This document shows, in pieces, positions 1 to 9,405 of a stretch of DNA of 64,000 nt (position 1 is the first letter of the stretch; every line of letters starts with the position of its first letter). The stretch is taken from assembly GCA_026692725.1 (NCBI GenBank), contig JAPMUG010000004.1:171883-235882 (forward strand). Reading direction: 5' to 3'. The translations under genes were made by a program, and so were the position numbers. The DNA comes from Ecytonucleospora hepatopenaei (taxonomy: Eukaryota; Microsporidia; Enterocytozoonidae). The notes below the pieces were generated by a model. It was not told the origin of the DNA. It made no database searches and was given only the letters and a program-made list of their open reading frames with translations.

Positions 1-2
1 CA

Positions 3-557
3 TATAGACAGCAGAGTATAGTTAATAAATATAAAAGTAACAATAAAGAAATAAATCCATATTATAAATTAATATACAATATAAAAGATGATAATATTAA
101 ATTAAATACTACTGATAATGATAATAATACTAATAATACTAATATATGTAATGATAATATTAGTGTTAAAGAAGATAATGATAATATTATAGATAATAAT
201 ATATGTAATGATAATGATAATATTGTAGATAATATTAACGATATGTTAAAAGATACAGTAGAAGTAAAAGAAATAGAAAATAACACTAAAATAGATGAAA
301 ATACTAAAATATGTAATAATGATAATAACACTAAAATATGTGATAATGATAATATATCTAATTGCTTTTGTTTTACCATGGCTAATAAATACTTACCATT
401 TGTTAAATACATGGAAGGTAAAAAGACACACAGATTTGAAGTCAACAGAATTACCAAGAGACTGCTTAAGTGTATGAAGGAATGTAACTGTAAGACTATA
501 AAGACTACTTTTAGATACATTAATGAATTATGTATTTTATTTGATAATAATGAATGA
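3..557 (+). CDS. Asn/Asp-rich protein, 5' end outside window
   Basis: The reading frame beginning at base 3 stays open from the left edge to the TGA at 555-557, so this is the 3' part (about 184 codons) of a gene that starts outside the window. The first ATG inside the window, at 243, is probably internal. The first two thirds are low-complexity Asn/Asp/Ile built from aatgataat-like units. The last 65 residues are ordinary in composition, basic and Cys-containing (NCFCF, a CMKECNC cluster). I recognise no family, and no membrane segment is visible in this part. The stop lies 28 bp from the convergent chitinase stop. I am confident that it is coding because the frame stays open through a repetitive AT-rich stretch and ends in a complex tail. 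Its function is unknown. Confidence 0.6.
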   Translation, partial: YRQQSIVNKYKSNNKEINPYYKLIYNIKDDNIKLNTTDNDNNTNNTNICNDNISVKEDNDNIIDNNICNDNDNIVDNINDMLKDTVEVKEIENNTKIDENTKICNNDNNTKICDNDNISNCFCFTMANKYLPFVKYMEGKKTHRFEVNRITKRLLKCMKECNCKTIKTTFRYINELCILFDNNE

Positions 558-585
558 TTACATTTATTAAATTTATATTATATTT

Positions 586-1461
586 TCATAATATATCATT
601 ACTTGCTATTCTTTTTATATTTAACATTGATGCCACTTTTTTATATATTTCATATCTGCTTTCTGCCAAATGTAACAGGTTGTTCTTTGGATCCAATTCC
701 ATGGGATTTATTGCTCTGGTTGAATTGCAGAAATTATCTGCGCTATATTCTTCCTTTCTAACAAACACATTCCAATACCAAAATGACACTTTGTATGCCA
801 GATATGGATTGGTACTCACTAACCATGGCTTTCTAAGGAGTAGATCATTGCCAAAAAGATCTTTTGAACATCTTTCATAATTATATGTGTGTGTTAGTTG
901 TATGAACCCTCTTCCTATATAACTTATTTTTTCATCATTCACATTTTTTATTGCTTTAAATGATGGTTTTAGTATGCTTCTTTGTTTTTCTATGCAGTTG
1001 ATGACTGCATTTTTCAAATTTAATCTTGAATCATATAATTTTTGTTTACTGGGTGATAATTGATTATATTCTTCTTGTGTTAATTCTTGAAAATTTTTTA
1101 ATTTTTCTAACTCTTTAGCTTCTTTTAGACTTTGCTCTTTTTTTATTTCTTCCCATTTGTTTTTTTCGTCTTGATCTTCTAGTAAAAAATAATAATCTAC
1201 TTCTTTATCTCCTTCTGGTTCTTCAAAATCTGTGTTGAAATCTTTAGGGATGTAGCCATCTGCTGGTGGATTTTCCTCTACTATTTTTTGTAAACCAAAT
1301 GACTCGTGAAAAAGCTGTGACAAAAATTGAGCTACTTCTTCTGTATCTGTAAAGTCTTGATTTATACCATTACAAACACTTGTTATGTTTTTTTTATTTT
1401 CAGTAGGATATTTTAACGTTTTAAGTATATCAACTAATTTTAAATATGAAATAATTTCCAT
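586..1461 (-). CDS. GH19-family chitinase-like protein
   Basis: The 291-aa product looks like a glycoside hydrolase family 19 endochitinase, which would cleave beta-1,4-GlcNAc chains such as the chitin of the microsporidian endospore. An HES motif at residues 52-54 provides the probable catalytic acid Glu53. It is followed by a VEEN segment (about 61-64), as in bacterial and phage-type GH19 enzymes. The family signature GRGFIQLT lies at 183-190 and is followed by a Tyr-Asn-Tyr segment. Between them (about 71-175) sits a long, charged, probably helical insert that normal GH19 domains lack. I see no N-terminal signal peptide, so it is either cytoplasmic or exported by another route. GH19 chitinase is known from other microsporidia. 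The second catalytic residue cannot be assigned with certainty by eye. Confidence 0.8.
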   Translation of the reverse strand: MEIISYLKLVDILKTLKYPTENKKNITSVCNGINQDFTDTEEVAQFLSQLFHESFGLQKIVEENPPADGYIPKDFNTDFEEPEGDKEVDYYFLLEDQDEKNKWEEIKKEQSLKEAKELEKLKNFQELTQEEYNQLSPSKQKLYDSRLNLKNAVINCIEKQRSILKPSFKAIKNVNDEKISYIGRGFIQLTHTYNYERCSKDLFGNDLLLRKPWLVSTNPYLAYKVSFWYWNVFVRKEEYSADNFCNSTRAINPMELDPKNNLLHLAESRYEIYKKVASMLNIKRIASNDIL

Positions 1462-1595
1462 TTGTTATGGTAAACAAACAAAACAATTTAAACATATTTT
1501 AATGATTACTATTTTCTGATTACTATTTTAATAATATAACAATTTATAATTTTAAACTGGTATTTTGTTAAATTCTAGTATTGTTTATTATGTTA

Positions 1596-2234
1596 TTAAA
1601 ATTTACATAATAACAAATATGCCCATGTTGCATTTGTTGCCTTAAAAATACGTAATACATCACTTCTTTTTATTCCTTTTGCTTTGGCATATTTTTTATA
1701 CTCTTCTAAAGTGACATTTCCATCATTTCTTATGATTCTTTCCATCCACTTTACTTTCTGTGTTATCGAGTAAAGTGCTCGATAATGAAATACTTCTAGA
1801 TTATCTGTTTCTTTGTTTAAATTGTTAATTTCTTTAAAAAATTCTTTTCTCTTAAATGCATGAAAAAGACCTGTAAATAAAATAAAAACTTCATATGACT
1901 CAAATATTACATCATTCTTTAATAAATCACTTATAAAAGTATCACTCTCGGTATTCTTATTCTTTTTAGTAATATTATATTTTGTTTTTTTAAGTTTATT
2001 TTTCATGTTTTTAGAAGCGGAATCCTTAGTAAAACAGGAAAGATATTCATAACAATCAATATATAAATTAAGATAGTCTATTTCTTTGTTTGTAAACTCA
2101 TTATGTCTTAAAAAGAGTCTAGCTTGTGCTACATCACCATAAAAAAGACATGTTTTTACTATTTCTTTAATCCATTCAAGATTTGTTCTTTTTTCTTTGA
2201 TATTTTGTAAATATTTCAGTCGTTTTTTAAGCAT
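1596..2234 (-). CDS. Hypothetical Lys-rich helical protein
   Basis: This 212-aa product is basic and looks all-alpha. I do not recognise its family. The N-terminal 60 residues (helical, with a GDVAQARLFL segment) resemble one TPR or HAT-like helical pair, but I could not find a second clear repeat, so this is only an impression. A Lys/Asn-rich linker occupies about residues 75-100. There is no signal peptide and no membrane span. The gene stands alone between the chitinase and the divergent CDK gene, and the ATG at 2232-2234 is the first in frame. It is probably a real gene, because it spans 639 bp of non-repetitive sequence with microsporidian-like composition. Confidence 0.6.
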   Translation of the reverse strand: MLKKRLKYLQNIKEKRTNLEWIKEIVKTCLFYGDVAQARLFLRHNEFTNKEIDYLNLYIDCYEYLSCFTKDSASKNMKNKLKKTKYNITKKNKNTESDTFISDLLKNDVIFESYEVFILFTGLFHAFKRKEFFKEINNLNKETDNLEVFHYRALYSITQKVKWMERIIRNDGNVTLEEYKKYAKAKGIKRSDVLRIFKATNATWAYLLLCKF

Positions 2235-2565
2235 TTAAATGCAAATAAAATAATATAATATTAAAATAGACTGTTTAAAGACTGTTAAATATATGATAAT
2301 CTATAAAAAACTATGTAAATAATATATTTGTTTGTATAAAACTATTTTATAAACTAAAATTTAGTAATAAAATAAAAAAAGATGGTTTAAAAAAATATAA
2401 AAATAAATAGTTTAAAATTAAAAATCTGAAGCAAATTATAATAGTAAATAAATTTATTGCATAGCTTTATACAGTTTAGTATATATTTTAATTATATAAA
2501 TAACAAATCAGTAAACATTTGAAATAAACAAATAATTAACATTTAAAAAATAAACAAACTCCTTT
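2235..2565. other. AT-rich divergent intergenic region
   Basis: This spacer of about 330 bp separates two divergent genes. It is nearly pure A/T, with scattered short direct repeats such as agactgtt at about 2270-2285. I see no ORF, RNA gene or TTTTTACCC element here. The only start-proximal signal is a cctttATG at the CDK start (2566). Confidence 0.5.
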
Positions 2566-3360
2566 ATGGCTCGTTTTATACAAGGACGGAAAATAGGTGC
2601 AGGTACATATGCATCTGTGTATGAAGCAATGGACACACATAAAAATAACGTTGTTGCGCTTAAAAAGATAGTCCTAAATGAAAAAGAAGGATTACCGTCG
2701 ACTGCACTTCGTGAAATTTCCATCTTAAAGCTTTTAAATCACCCTAACATCATTGGAATTGAACAAGTTATTCATAGAGAAGACTTTCTCATAATGGTCC
2801 TTGAATTTGCAGAATATGACCTTATAAAATATATCAAGAAATTTGGTAATAAAATATGCAAATATACAATAATTAACCAGTTAGTAGCAGGTGTTGCTAA
2901 TATGCACTCACACAACGTAATACACAGGGATTTAAAACCAGCAAACATTTTGATGACCAGAGAAAACATTTTAAAAATTGCTGATTTTGGTTTGGCTCGA
3001 GTTGTCAGCTCCATGGATGCGTCATATAGCACTGAGGTAATTACACTATGGTACAGACCACCGGAACTATTTGAAGGTGTTTCCATGTATTCCTTCGAAG
3101 TTGACATTTGGTCACTCGGATGCATAATTTATGAAATTTTAATGGAAGAGCCTCTTTTTCCAGGGGATAATGCAGAGGAAATGATTGAAATGTTTAAAAA
3201 ACTTAACTTATCGGCTATTGAAAAAAATATGGTTAAAAACAACAATATAAGTGGTGTGTATGCAAAATTAGTAACAAAATGCTTAAATAAACATCCATCT
3301 TGTCGTATAACGGCTAATGAAATTATTTTATTATTGGAAAACAATAAAAAATTTAAATAG
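2566..3360 (+). CDS. Cyclin-dependent protein kinase (CDC28/PHO85-like)
   Basis: This is a compact 264-aa Ser/Thr kinase of the CDK family. The Gly loop GAGTYASVYE begins at residue 11 and keeps Thr14 and Tyr15, the inhibitory phosphosites of CDK1. Lys33 is the ATP-binding lysine. The cyclin-binding helix reads PSTALRE (44-50), a variant of PSTAIRE. The catalytic loop HRDLKPANIL contains Asp122, DFGLA contains Asp140, and PPE replaces APE. The T-loop residue that is Thr160 in CDK2 is Ser155 here, followed by Thr156. The sequence fits CDK1/CDC28 or PHO85. I cannot choose between them by eye, and the KIN28-type CDK at 41.1 kb is a different gene. The C-lobe is slightly short for the family (about 290-300 aa). 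It is expected to control the cell cycle or nutrient signalling. Confidence 0.9.
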   Translation: MARFIQGRKIGAGTYASVYEAMDTHKNNVVALKKIVLNEKEGLPSTALREISILKLLNHPNIIGIEQVIHREDFLIMVLEFAEYDLIKYIKKFGNKICKYTIINQLVAGVANMHSHNVIHRDLKPANILMTRENILKIADFGLARVVSSMDASYSTEVITLWYRPPELFEGVSMYSFEVDIWSLGCIIYEILMEEPLFPGDNAEEMIEMFKKLNLSAIEKNMVKNNNISGVYAKLVTKCLNKHPSCRITANEIILLLENNKKFK

Positions 3361-3448
3361 ATTTTATATAATAGATGTAAATTAAATATTAAATTTAATA
3401 TATGTATATAGTTTTAAAAAGCAAAACATTTTAAACACTAAATTTTAA

Positions 3449-6400
3449 TTAACTTTTCTTAAATAACTGCTCAAACCTTTTAACCACTACATCTTCTGTT
3501 AAATTATATTCATCATATAGCTTAACAAATCCCTCTGTTAACAAAAATAATCTTAATTCCTTGTCCTTTTTACTGTTCCATGTTTTAGGCATCCCTGTTT
3601 TTCTTATAGGTGCAAATTCCTCCAATTCTTCAAGATTATCAAAAAACACTATTCTTTCATAACACGTTGCTTCAGGGGTGTCCTTTCTTGCTCTTTTTGT
3701 CATAGAACAAATTTTGTTTATGAGTTCCTCTAAATTTGTTGTGTCTCTTCCTATGTACTGTTGTACACTTTCCTTGTTCATTACGGTAACTCTACCAAAA
3801 TTTAAAATTGCTTTGAGATACAAATTGTCATAATCCTGTACATCTTGCTTATGATACAAAACTGTAAGTATTTTTCTAATTCTCTGATTTACTTCTTCTG
3901 ATGTTTTTCCTTTAAGTGTAAAATTTCCATATCCCATCACTACTGTTTGATTACAAATAAACTCATCATCTTCTTTTGAAAACCCTCTTGCTTTTTCAAC
4001 GCTGCTAACTTGCCCTAGAATGTTGTATACTAACACTGGAACCTGGATCCTAAAAAGAAACTGTTCGTGATGTTTAAGATACGTTGCAGAAAATGTTTCG
4101 TATAAATTAACATCATAATCAAGCAAATACTCGTCCATTTTCTCCATAAAATCCATTTTTACCTTTTCACTGTTTATCAAATCCAAACAATATTTATACA
4201 ACTGCTTAATGTCATTGTCTACTATGTTTTTCTTTAAGTCAAATTTACCTGATAAATTCTTAAATCCGTTAACGAGAATTTCCAAAAACAACTTGTATAC
4301 TTCCTTTTCCTTAGATGAAACCGAATTTACACTTTTTAGCTCAGACTCCAATTCATCTAAATCTTCTATATTTCCATCCCTTGATAACTTTCTACATAAT
4401 CTTTTTATCCTTCCTTCCTTTTCTGAATTTTTCTTAGTATTTAACAAATTATCCCAGAAAAATGGATCGTCAACTTCCTCTTCGACCTGGAAAGTTGCCT
4501 TAGAAAACACATTTCCTCCATCCTCGTGTTTGATAACTTTTGTTCTTCTTTCTAAAATTTGATCAATATCTTCTTCACAAAATTGATCTCCTTCGTCTTC
4601 CTGATCCATCAACACTCCATATGCTCCCTTTCTTAACAACATTTGTATCATTTCACCCTTGTCCTTTCCTCCATCTTTTTTAACTTCCTTTTCAATTGCA
4701 TGAGTATCTCCTTCCATGTATGTCATTTTTTGTAAAACAGCTCTGTCAAGTCCCAACTTCATTCCTGCTCTGTCAAACATCTCCCTTTCGTAACTATTCC
4801 TTGTCACCAACCTGTAAATCTTAACTTGATTTTTCTGACCGATTCTGTGACATCTAGCCTGTGCCTGTAAATCATTTTGTGGGTTCCAATCAGAATCGAA
4901 AATTACACACGTATCCGCTGCTGTCAAATTGATTCCAACACCCCCGGCTCTGGTACACAATAAAAATACAAAAGAATCCTCTGTTGAAAATCTATCAATT
5001 GCTTCTTGACGCTTCTCTGCTTTAACACCTCCGTCAATTCTTTCATATTTAAATTTCCTGTATGACAAATACTCCGATAGCAGGTCCAAGCACATTGTCA
5101 TTTGACTAAAAATTAAAACTTTATGCTTTCCATGCAATTTGTTAAGCAATTTGTCTAAAAGCACTAATTTACCACTAGATTGTATTAGTATCTTATAATA
5201 CAAGTCACACTTATTAATATACCTTAAATCCAAGTCATACCCTTTTAAATTTTCAACCTTAACATTAGAATTTAAAATGTTTTTTATTTCTTCTTTTTCT
5301 ACATTTTTTGTTTGTAAAAAATCCTTGATGATCGATTCTTCAGCTCCTTTTATAAGGTAAGGGTGTATACAACACTTTCTAAGCTCCATCATTGCATTTA
5401 TTAAGTTAGGCACATTATTTTTGTTGTTGTTAGAAAGAAAATCCATGTTTTTCTCCAAAATTGCCCTGTAATATCTTTTCTGAGTCATTGTTAGCTCAAC
5501 CTCAATGATTGTTTCTTCTTTTACCGGAATGGTCGTTTCCACGTCTTCCTTCATTCTCCTTAACATCAGCGGCTTTAAAACAGCTTGTAGTTTATCAACG
5601 TCACTTGCATTTTTCATTTTATACTCAGCCAAAAAAGCATCTAAATTTGAAAATCTTTGTGGGTCTATAAAATTAAAGAGTGCCCATAACTCAGACAAAT
5701 TGTTTTGGATTGGGGTACCTGTCAACAAAACCCTGTGGTTGGTTTTTAAAGCTCTGAGCGCCTTTGCTGCTTTGGAATTTACGTTTTTAAGCCTATGTGC
5801 CTCGTCAATTATCGCAATTGAAAAATCAATCTGTCCTAAATGCTCCATTCCTGTCATAACCATCTCATATGTTGTTATTATTATGTCAAACAATCTCACA
5901 TTTATATTTCCTGTTCTGTGCGTGAATTCGTATTCTGCTACCACATCTCTACCTTCGACAGTTCCACGGTACGTAAGAACCCTTAGATCGGTCCATGCTG
6001 CAAACTCTCTTTCCCAGTGAACAATTGTAGAAAGCGGTGCCACCACAATCACAGGATGGTTGTAGCTGAAAAACTTTGAAAGCGACTGAACAAAACAAAC
6101 GGATTGAACAGTTTTTCCCAGCCCCATTTCATCTGCAATAATGCACGAACTGTTCCAATACCACCTGTTTAATAACCAATTGACTCCTTCCAGTTGGTAA
6201 GATCTGAGTTTATTGTTGTTTTTGTATGTCTCATCTGCATCCAGTGTTTTTTGTAGATTTTTTGCAGGTCTCCACTCGATTGGATATTTACTGTGTCTCA
6301 TTTTCTTCCTCTCTTTGAGATCTTCTAGTCCTTCTTTAAACCCTTCGACATTTATCAAGTCTTCCTTCAGTTCCACTGTAGAAAATTCATATGGCATGCT

Positions 6401-7006
6401 TTTCCACTTTATCATAAAAGTTTCTCTGTTTTCATCATCTCTTCCTTCTGCTAATATTTTACCAATCACCAGATAGTCTGGATCAATATCGACAGGCTTG
6501 AACTTTTTTATTTTAATCACGCCGGCCCTTGTTTTGGCTATCTCATCTTCTTCTACCCAGTCACAGTGAATATATGACATATTTCTAAACTTTACAAAAT
6601 ATTTGCCATTATCATATTTTAGCAATTTTTCATACGGATCTTCTTCAATTTGCGTATCTAACGAGTGATTTTCAGATTCTTCGATACTGCTTTCTGATTC
6701 AACATTTTTCTTTGTCTTTGTGATTTGACTGACACTTTTAAGTGCGGCTGCTCTTTTAACTCTTGGTTCATACGAAAAATCTTCTTGTGTGATGATTCCT
6801 CCCTCTTTACTCGGTCTTGAAGATCTTGGTTGATTTATATATTGTGGTGTTGATGCTGGAACGCTCATATTCACATTAAAAAAGATAGGTTGTGTATATT
6901 GGTAACCCAGTGGTGAATTGTATACCGGTGGTTTGAAATTATAACTTGGTTGATTTTTTCTGGGTCTTCCACGTCCTCTTTGTTCTGTTTCTTGTGGTTG
7001 ATTCAT
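3449..7006 (-). CDS. CHD1: CHD1-type chromatin-remodelling ATPase
   Basis: This SNF2-family nucleosome remodeler is 1185 aa long. The N-terminus carries an AT-hook-like GRGRPRK segment. A degenerate double-chromodomain region follows (about residues 130-235), then the two-lobed helicase. Walker A is MGLGKT with Lys298, the Walker B box is DEAH, and motif III is GTPIQNNL. The second lobe contains the GGVGINLTAAD and QAQARCHRIGQ motifs. The C-terminal part (about 900-1180) matches the position of the SANT/SLIDE-like DNA-binding region. I start it at the ATG at 7004-7006 rather than at an upstream TTG, because TTACCCC sits 5 bases before that ATG. It is divergent from MRE11. CHD1 spaces nucleosomes over transcribed genes. 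The family assignment is firm; CHD1 rather than ISWI rests on the chromodomains. Confidence 0.92.
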   Translation of the reverse strand: MNQPQETEQRGRGRPRKNQPSYNFKPPVYNSPLGYQYTQPIFFNVNMSVPASTPQYINQPRSSRPSKEGGIITQEDFSYEPRVKRAAALKSVSQITKTKKNVESESSIEESENHSLDTQIEEDPYEKLLKYDNGKYFVKFRNMSYIHCDWVEEDEIAKTRAGVIKIKKFKPVDIDPDYLVIGKILAEGRDDENRETFMIKWKSMPYEFSTVELKEDLINVEGFKEGLEDLKERKKMRHSKYPIEWRPAKNLQKTLDADETYKNNNKLRSYQLEGVNWLLNRWYWNSSCIIADEMGLGKTVQSVCFVQSLSKFFSYNHPVIVVAPLSTIVHWEREFAAWTDLRVLTYRGTVEGRDVVAEYEFTHRTGNINVRLFDIIITTYEMVMTGMEHLGQIDFSIAIIDEAHRLKNVNSKAAKALRALKTNHRVLLTGTPIQNNLSELWALFNFIDPQRFSNLDAFLAEYKMKNASDVDKLQAVLKPLMLRRMKEDVETTIPVKEETIIEVELTMTQKRYYRAILEKNMDFLSNNNKNNVPNLINAMMELRKCCIHPYLIKGAEESIIKDFLQTKNVEKEEIKNILNSNVKVENLKGYDLDLRYINKCDLYYKILIQSSGKLVLLDKLLNKLHGKHKVLIFSQMTMCLDLLSEYLSYRKFKYERIDGGVKAEKRQEAIDRFSTEDSFVFLLCTRAGGVGINLTAADTCVIFDSDWNPQNDLQAQARCHRIGQKNQVKIYRLVTRNSYEREMFDRAGMKLGLDRAVLQKMTYMEGDTHAIEKEVKKDGGKDKGEMIQMLLRKGAYGVLMDQEDEGDQFCEEDIDQILERRTKVIKHEDGGNVFSKATFQVEEEVDDPFFWDNLLNTKKNSEKEGRIKRLCRKLSRDGNIEDLDELESELKSVNSVSSKEKEVYKLFLEILVNGFKNLSGKFDLKKNIVDNDIKQLYKYCLDLINSEKVKMDFMEKMDEYLLDYDVNLYETFSATYLKHHEQFLFRIQVPVLVYNILGQVSSVEKARGFSKEDDEFICNQTVVMGYGNFTLKGKTSEEVNQRIRKILTVLYHKQDVQDYDNLYLKAILNFGRVTVMNKESVQQYIGRDTTNLEELINKICSMTKRARKDTPEATCYERIVFFDNLEELEEFAPIRKTGMPKTWNSKKDKELRLFLLTEGFVKLYDEYNLTEDVVVKRFEQLFKKS

Positions 7007-7018
7007 TCGTTGGGGTAA
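7007..7018 (-). promoter_or_regulatory. Start-proximal CCC element of CHD1
   Basis: On the coding strand this reads TTACCCCAACGA directly before the ATG. It fixes the CHD1 start at 7006, because the longer frame begins at a TTG upstream of the element. Confidence 0.6.
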
Positions 7019-7136
7019 CAAACTTTGCTTTATTTTTTTAAAAGTTCGAGTTTTGGAAAGTTTATTTTTTCAAAAAATAAAAAATATTTTTGAAAGTTTT
7101 TTCGTATTATCTAAAAACAACTTCATATACAATAGA

Positions 7137-8498
7137 ATGGTAAAGTTTTTAATTACGTCGGACAACCACTTAGGCTATAATGAAACCAATCACATAAGCG
7201 GTAATGATTCTTTTAGAACATTTGGTGAAATTTTACAAATAGCAAACAATGAAAATGTCGATTTTATTTTACAAGGTGGTGATTTATTTCATGAAAATAA
7301 ACCGAGTAGGAATACATATAACAAAACAATACAAATACTACGGAAATATTTATTTAGCAGTGCAAACAAAGAGTTAAAAACAAACATACATGCAATACAT
7401 GGAAACCATGACGATCCTAGTGGATTTAATTCGGTTTCTCCTATGGACATTTTGCACTCAACAGGTCTTATAAATTACTTTGGCAAAATAAATTCACTTG
7501 ACTCTATAAAAGTAGAACCTATTCTTATAAAAGTTAACAATCCTATCAAAATAACCATTGCAGTGTATGGCTTGGGATATTTAAAAGACAGAAGGTTGTT
7601 TAAACTGCTTGAACAAAATAAAGTAAAATTTATTAAACAAGATGCAGCAGATTTTCATATTTTGATGGTTCATCAAAACAGGGCGTTTAGGAAGGAAAAT
7701 TATTGGCCAGAAGAAAAACTACCAGAATGGATGGATTTGGTGATTTTTGGTCATGAGCATCTTAGTGAAATTTTAACCACGAAACATTTTAAATTGATCC
7801 AAGTAGGAAGTTCAGTGCGTACATCTTTGTGTTTGGATGAAGTTGGTGAAAAATACACGTATCTTGTTACAATTGACGAACATAAAAAAATGCATATTGA
7901 GAGAAAACCACTTCAGTCTGTAAGATTTTTTAAGATGAAAACATTTAGTGCCAATGGTTATACAGATGAAAAAGAATTGCTGAATAAAATCAAAGAAGAA
8001 ATTGACGGGCTAAACAGTGAAAAAGAAACACTTGAAGAATCTGGAGAAAATTTGAAAAGTATGTTGCCATTGCTAAGACTTCGTATTGAATGTGAAAAAT
8101 ATAATTTTATGGATAAATTTAAGCTTGAAAAGATTGCAGAAGGTAAAATTGCAAATCCAAAAGATTTTATAAGGTTTTTAACGGTAAAAAAGAAAAAAGA
8201 ACAGGAAATAGTTAAAGCAAATGAAGTTACACACAAAGCAAATTCTTTTGAAGAAATATTTAGAGATAACCTTGTCAAAATTGGGTTAAACATAATTGAT
8301 GGAAATTTGTTTATAGATGCACTCAAAATTTATTTGGGTAAAGGAGAAAAAGATATTTTTAGTAGTGAAATTGACAAAAATACTCAAAATATTTTAGAAA
8401 AAATAAACCTTAAAGAAGTTGGTGCTGAAAATTATGAAGATGTAATTAAAAGAGCATATGAAGCCAAGGAAAACAACGAAAAAAGATTTAAGCACTAA
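7137..8498 (+). CDS. MRE11: MRE11 DNA double-strand-break repair nuclease
   Basis: This 453-aa protein is a manganese-dependent phosphodiesterase of the MRE11 family, the nuclease of the MRE11-RAD50 complex in end resection and telomere maintenance. All core metal-binding motifs are visible: SDNHLGY (Asp9, His11), GGDLFHENKPSR, HGNHDDP, MVHQNR and FGHEHL. A capping domain follows, and then a Lys/Glu-rich helical tail. The Gly/Arg-rich C-terminal DNA-binding tail of larger homologues is absent, which explains the short length. I start at the ATG at 7137, because the longer frame begins at a TTG inside the spacer shared with CHD1. The spacer between the two divergent ATGs is 130 bp. Confidence 0.93.
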   Translation: MVKFLITSDNHLGYNETNHISGNDSFRTFGEILQIANNENVDFILQGGDLFHENKPSRNTYNKTIQILRKYLFSSANKELKTNIHAIHGNHDDPSGFNSVSPMDILHSTGLINYFGKINSLDSIKVEPILIKVNNPIKITIAVYGLGYLKDRRLFKLLEQNKVKFIKQDAADFHILMVHQNRAFRKENYWPEEKLPEWMDLVIFGHEHLSEILTTKHFKLIQVGSSVRTSLCLDEVGEKYTYLVTIDEHKKMHIERKPLQSVRFFKMKTFSANGYTDEKELLNKIKEEIDGLNSEKETLEESGENLKSMLPLLRLRIECEKYNFMDKFKLEKIAEGKIANPKDFIRFLTVKKKKEQEIVKANEVTHKANSFEEIFRDNLVKIGLNIIDGNLFIDALKIYLGKGEKDIFSSEIDKNTQNILEKINLKEVGAENYEDVIKRAYEAKENNEKRFKH

Positions 8499-8731
8499 TT
8501 AAAATTTGTTATTTATTTAAATAAGATTTTTTATAACCAAATAGTTGTGTTTACACCCAAATAATATTTCATAAACTATTTGTTTCATTAATTTTAAGGT
8601 AAAAAATCATTTTTTTCAAAAAATTAATATTGGTTTATTGTATTATAAATTAAAAAAATTGATTTCTTTTAAGTTTTGTTTATCATTTTTATGCAAATTG
8701 ACATGCATAAAAAAAGAAATAATTTAAACCC
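8499..8731. other. Intergenic region, nothing recognised beyond promoter
   Basis: An A/T-rich spacer of about 230 bp lies upstream of thymidine kinase. It contains an ACACCC (about 8552-8557) that leads to no ORF in either direction, and the CCC at 8729-8731 that touches the thymidine kinase ATG. No RNA gene was seen. Confidence 0.4.
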
Positions 8732-9382
8732 ATGTCTACATTCAAATTTATATTTGGTCCTGTTTCTTGTGGTAAAACAATAGAGTTGGTCAAACAAGCA
8801 CACCAAATTACCAAAATACATGGTAAAGGTGCAGTTAAGTTAATGAAGCCTGATTTTGACACTAGATATGGAGCAGAATCCATAAAATCAGCATGTGGAT
8901 TAACCATGAAAGCAGATTATATTGTTGGTAAAAAAGACAACATATTAGATTTAGAAATTGAGCCAGAAATATATCTGTTGGTAGATGAAGTTCAATTCAT
9001 GACAGTGGATCAAATGATTCAGCTGAGAAAATTGTCGCTAGAAAAAAACATAGCTGTAGAATGCTATGGTCTTCTTAAAGATTTCAGAAATGACATGTTC
9101 CATGCAAGTGCAAAACTGCTAGAATTGGTGGATAACATGAAATTGGTGAAGACTTTTTGTTATTTTTGCTCAAAAAATAAACTACCGACTAAACAGGCAA
9201 ATGCTACGTGCAGTATGAAAATTATTAAAGATGAAAATGGCAATATTTTTCCAACCACAGAAGGAGAAAAATGTCAGTGTGGAGGAATCGAAACTTATGT
9301 GCCTACATGCAGCAAATGCTTTATGATGGCATTTAAAGAGGTTGAAATGACACCATTTGTACTGTCGCAGTATGAGCAATAA
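8732..9382 (+). CDS. Thymidine kinase (TK1/type II)
   Basis: This 216-aa enzyme phosphorylates thymidine to dTMP with ATP, the salvage entry to dTTP. The P-loop GPVSCGKT lies at residues 9-16, and the DEVQFM segment corresponds to the Walker-B-like DEGQF of TK1. The zinc-binding region has the pairs CYFC and CSKC. A lasso with ETYVPTC closes over the base. The length is typical of type II enzymes, and the ATG is immediately preceded by AAACCC. Together with the uridine kinase at 18.5 kb and the MFS carrier at 48 kb it fits a nucleoside-scavenging lifestyle. The assignment is firm. Confidence 0.92.
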   Translation: MSTFKFIFGPVSCGKTIELVKQAHQITKIHGKGAVKLMKPDFDTRYGAESIKSACGLTMKADYIVGKKDNILDLEIEPEIYLLVDEVQFMTVDQMIQLRKLSLEKNIAVECYGLLKDFRNDMFHASAKLLELVDNMKLVKTFCYFCSKNKLPTKQANATCSMKIIKDENGNIFPTTEGEKCQCGGIETYVPTCSKCFMMAFKEVEMTPFVLSQYEQ

Positions 9383-9405
9383 ATTTATTAAAATAATTTC
9401 ATTAA

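Noticed and set aside
62..520. Leu/Ile-rich minus-strand ORF of 152 codons
   Set aside because: It is the reverse shadow of the Asn/Asp repeat coding on the plus strand; A/T repeats translate to Leu/Ile/Ser on the opposite strand.
5505..6020. Plus-strand ORF of 171 codons inside CHD1
   Set aside because: It lies entirely within the well-supported CHD1 helicase domain on the other strand and has shadow-like composition.
7053..7136. N-terminal extension of MRE11 from a TTG
   Set aside because: MRE11 homologues begin directly with the strand before the DxH motif, so the ATG at 7137 is the natural start.
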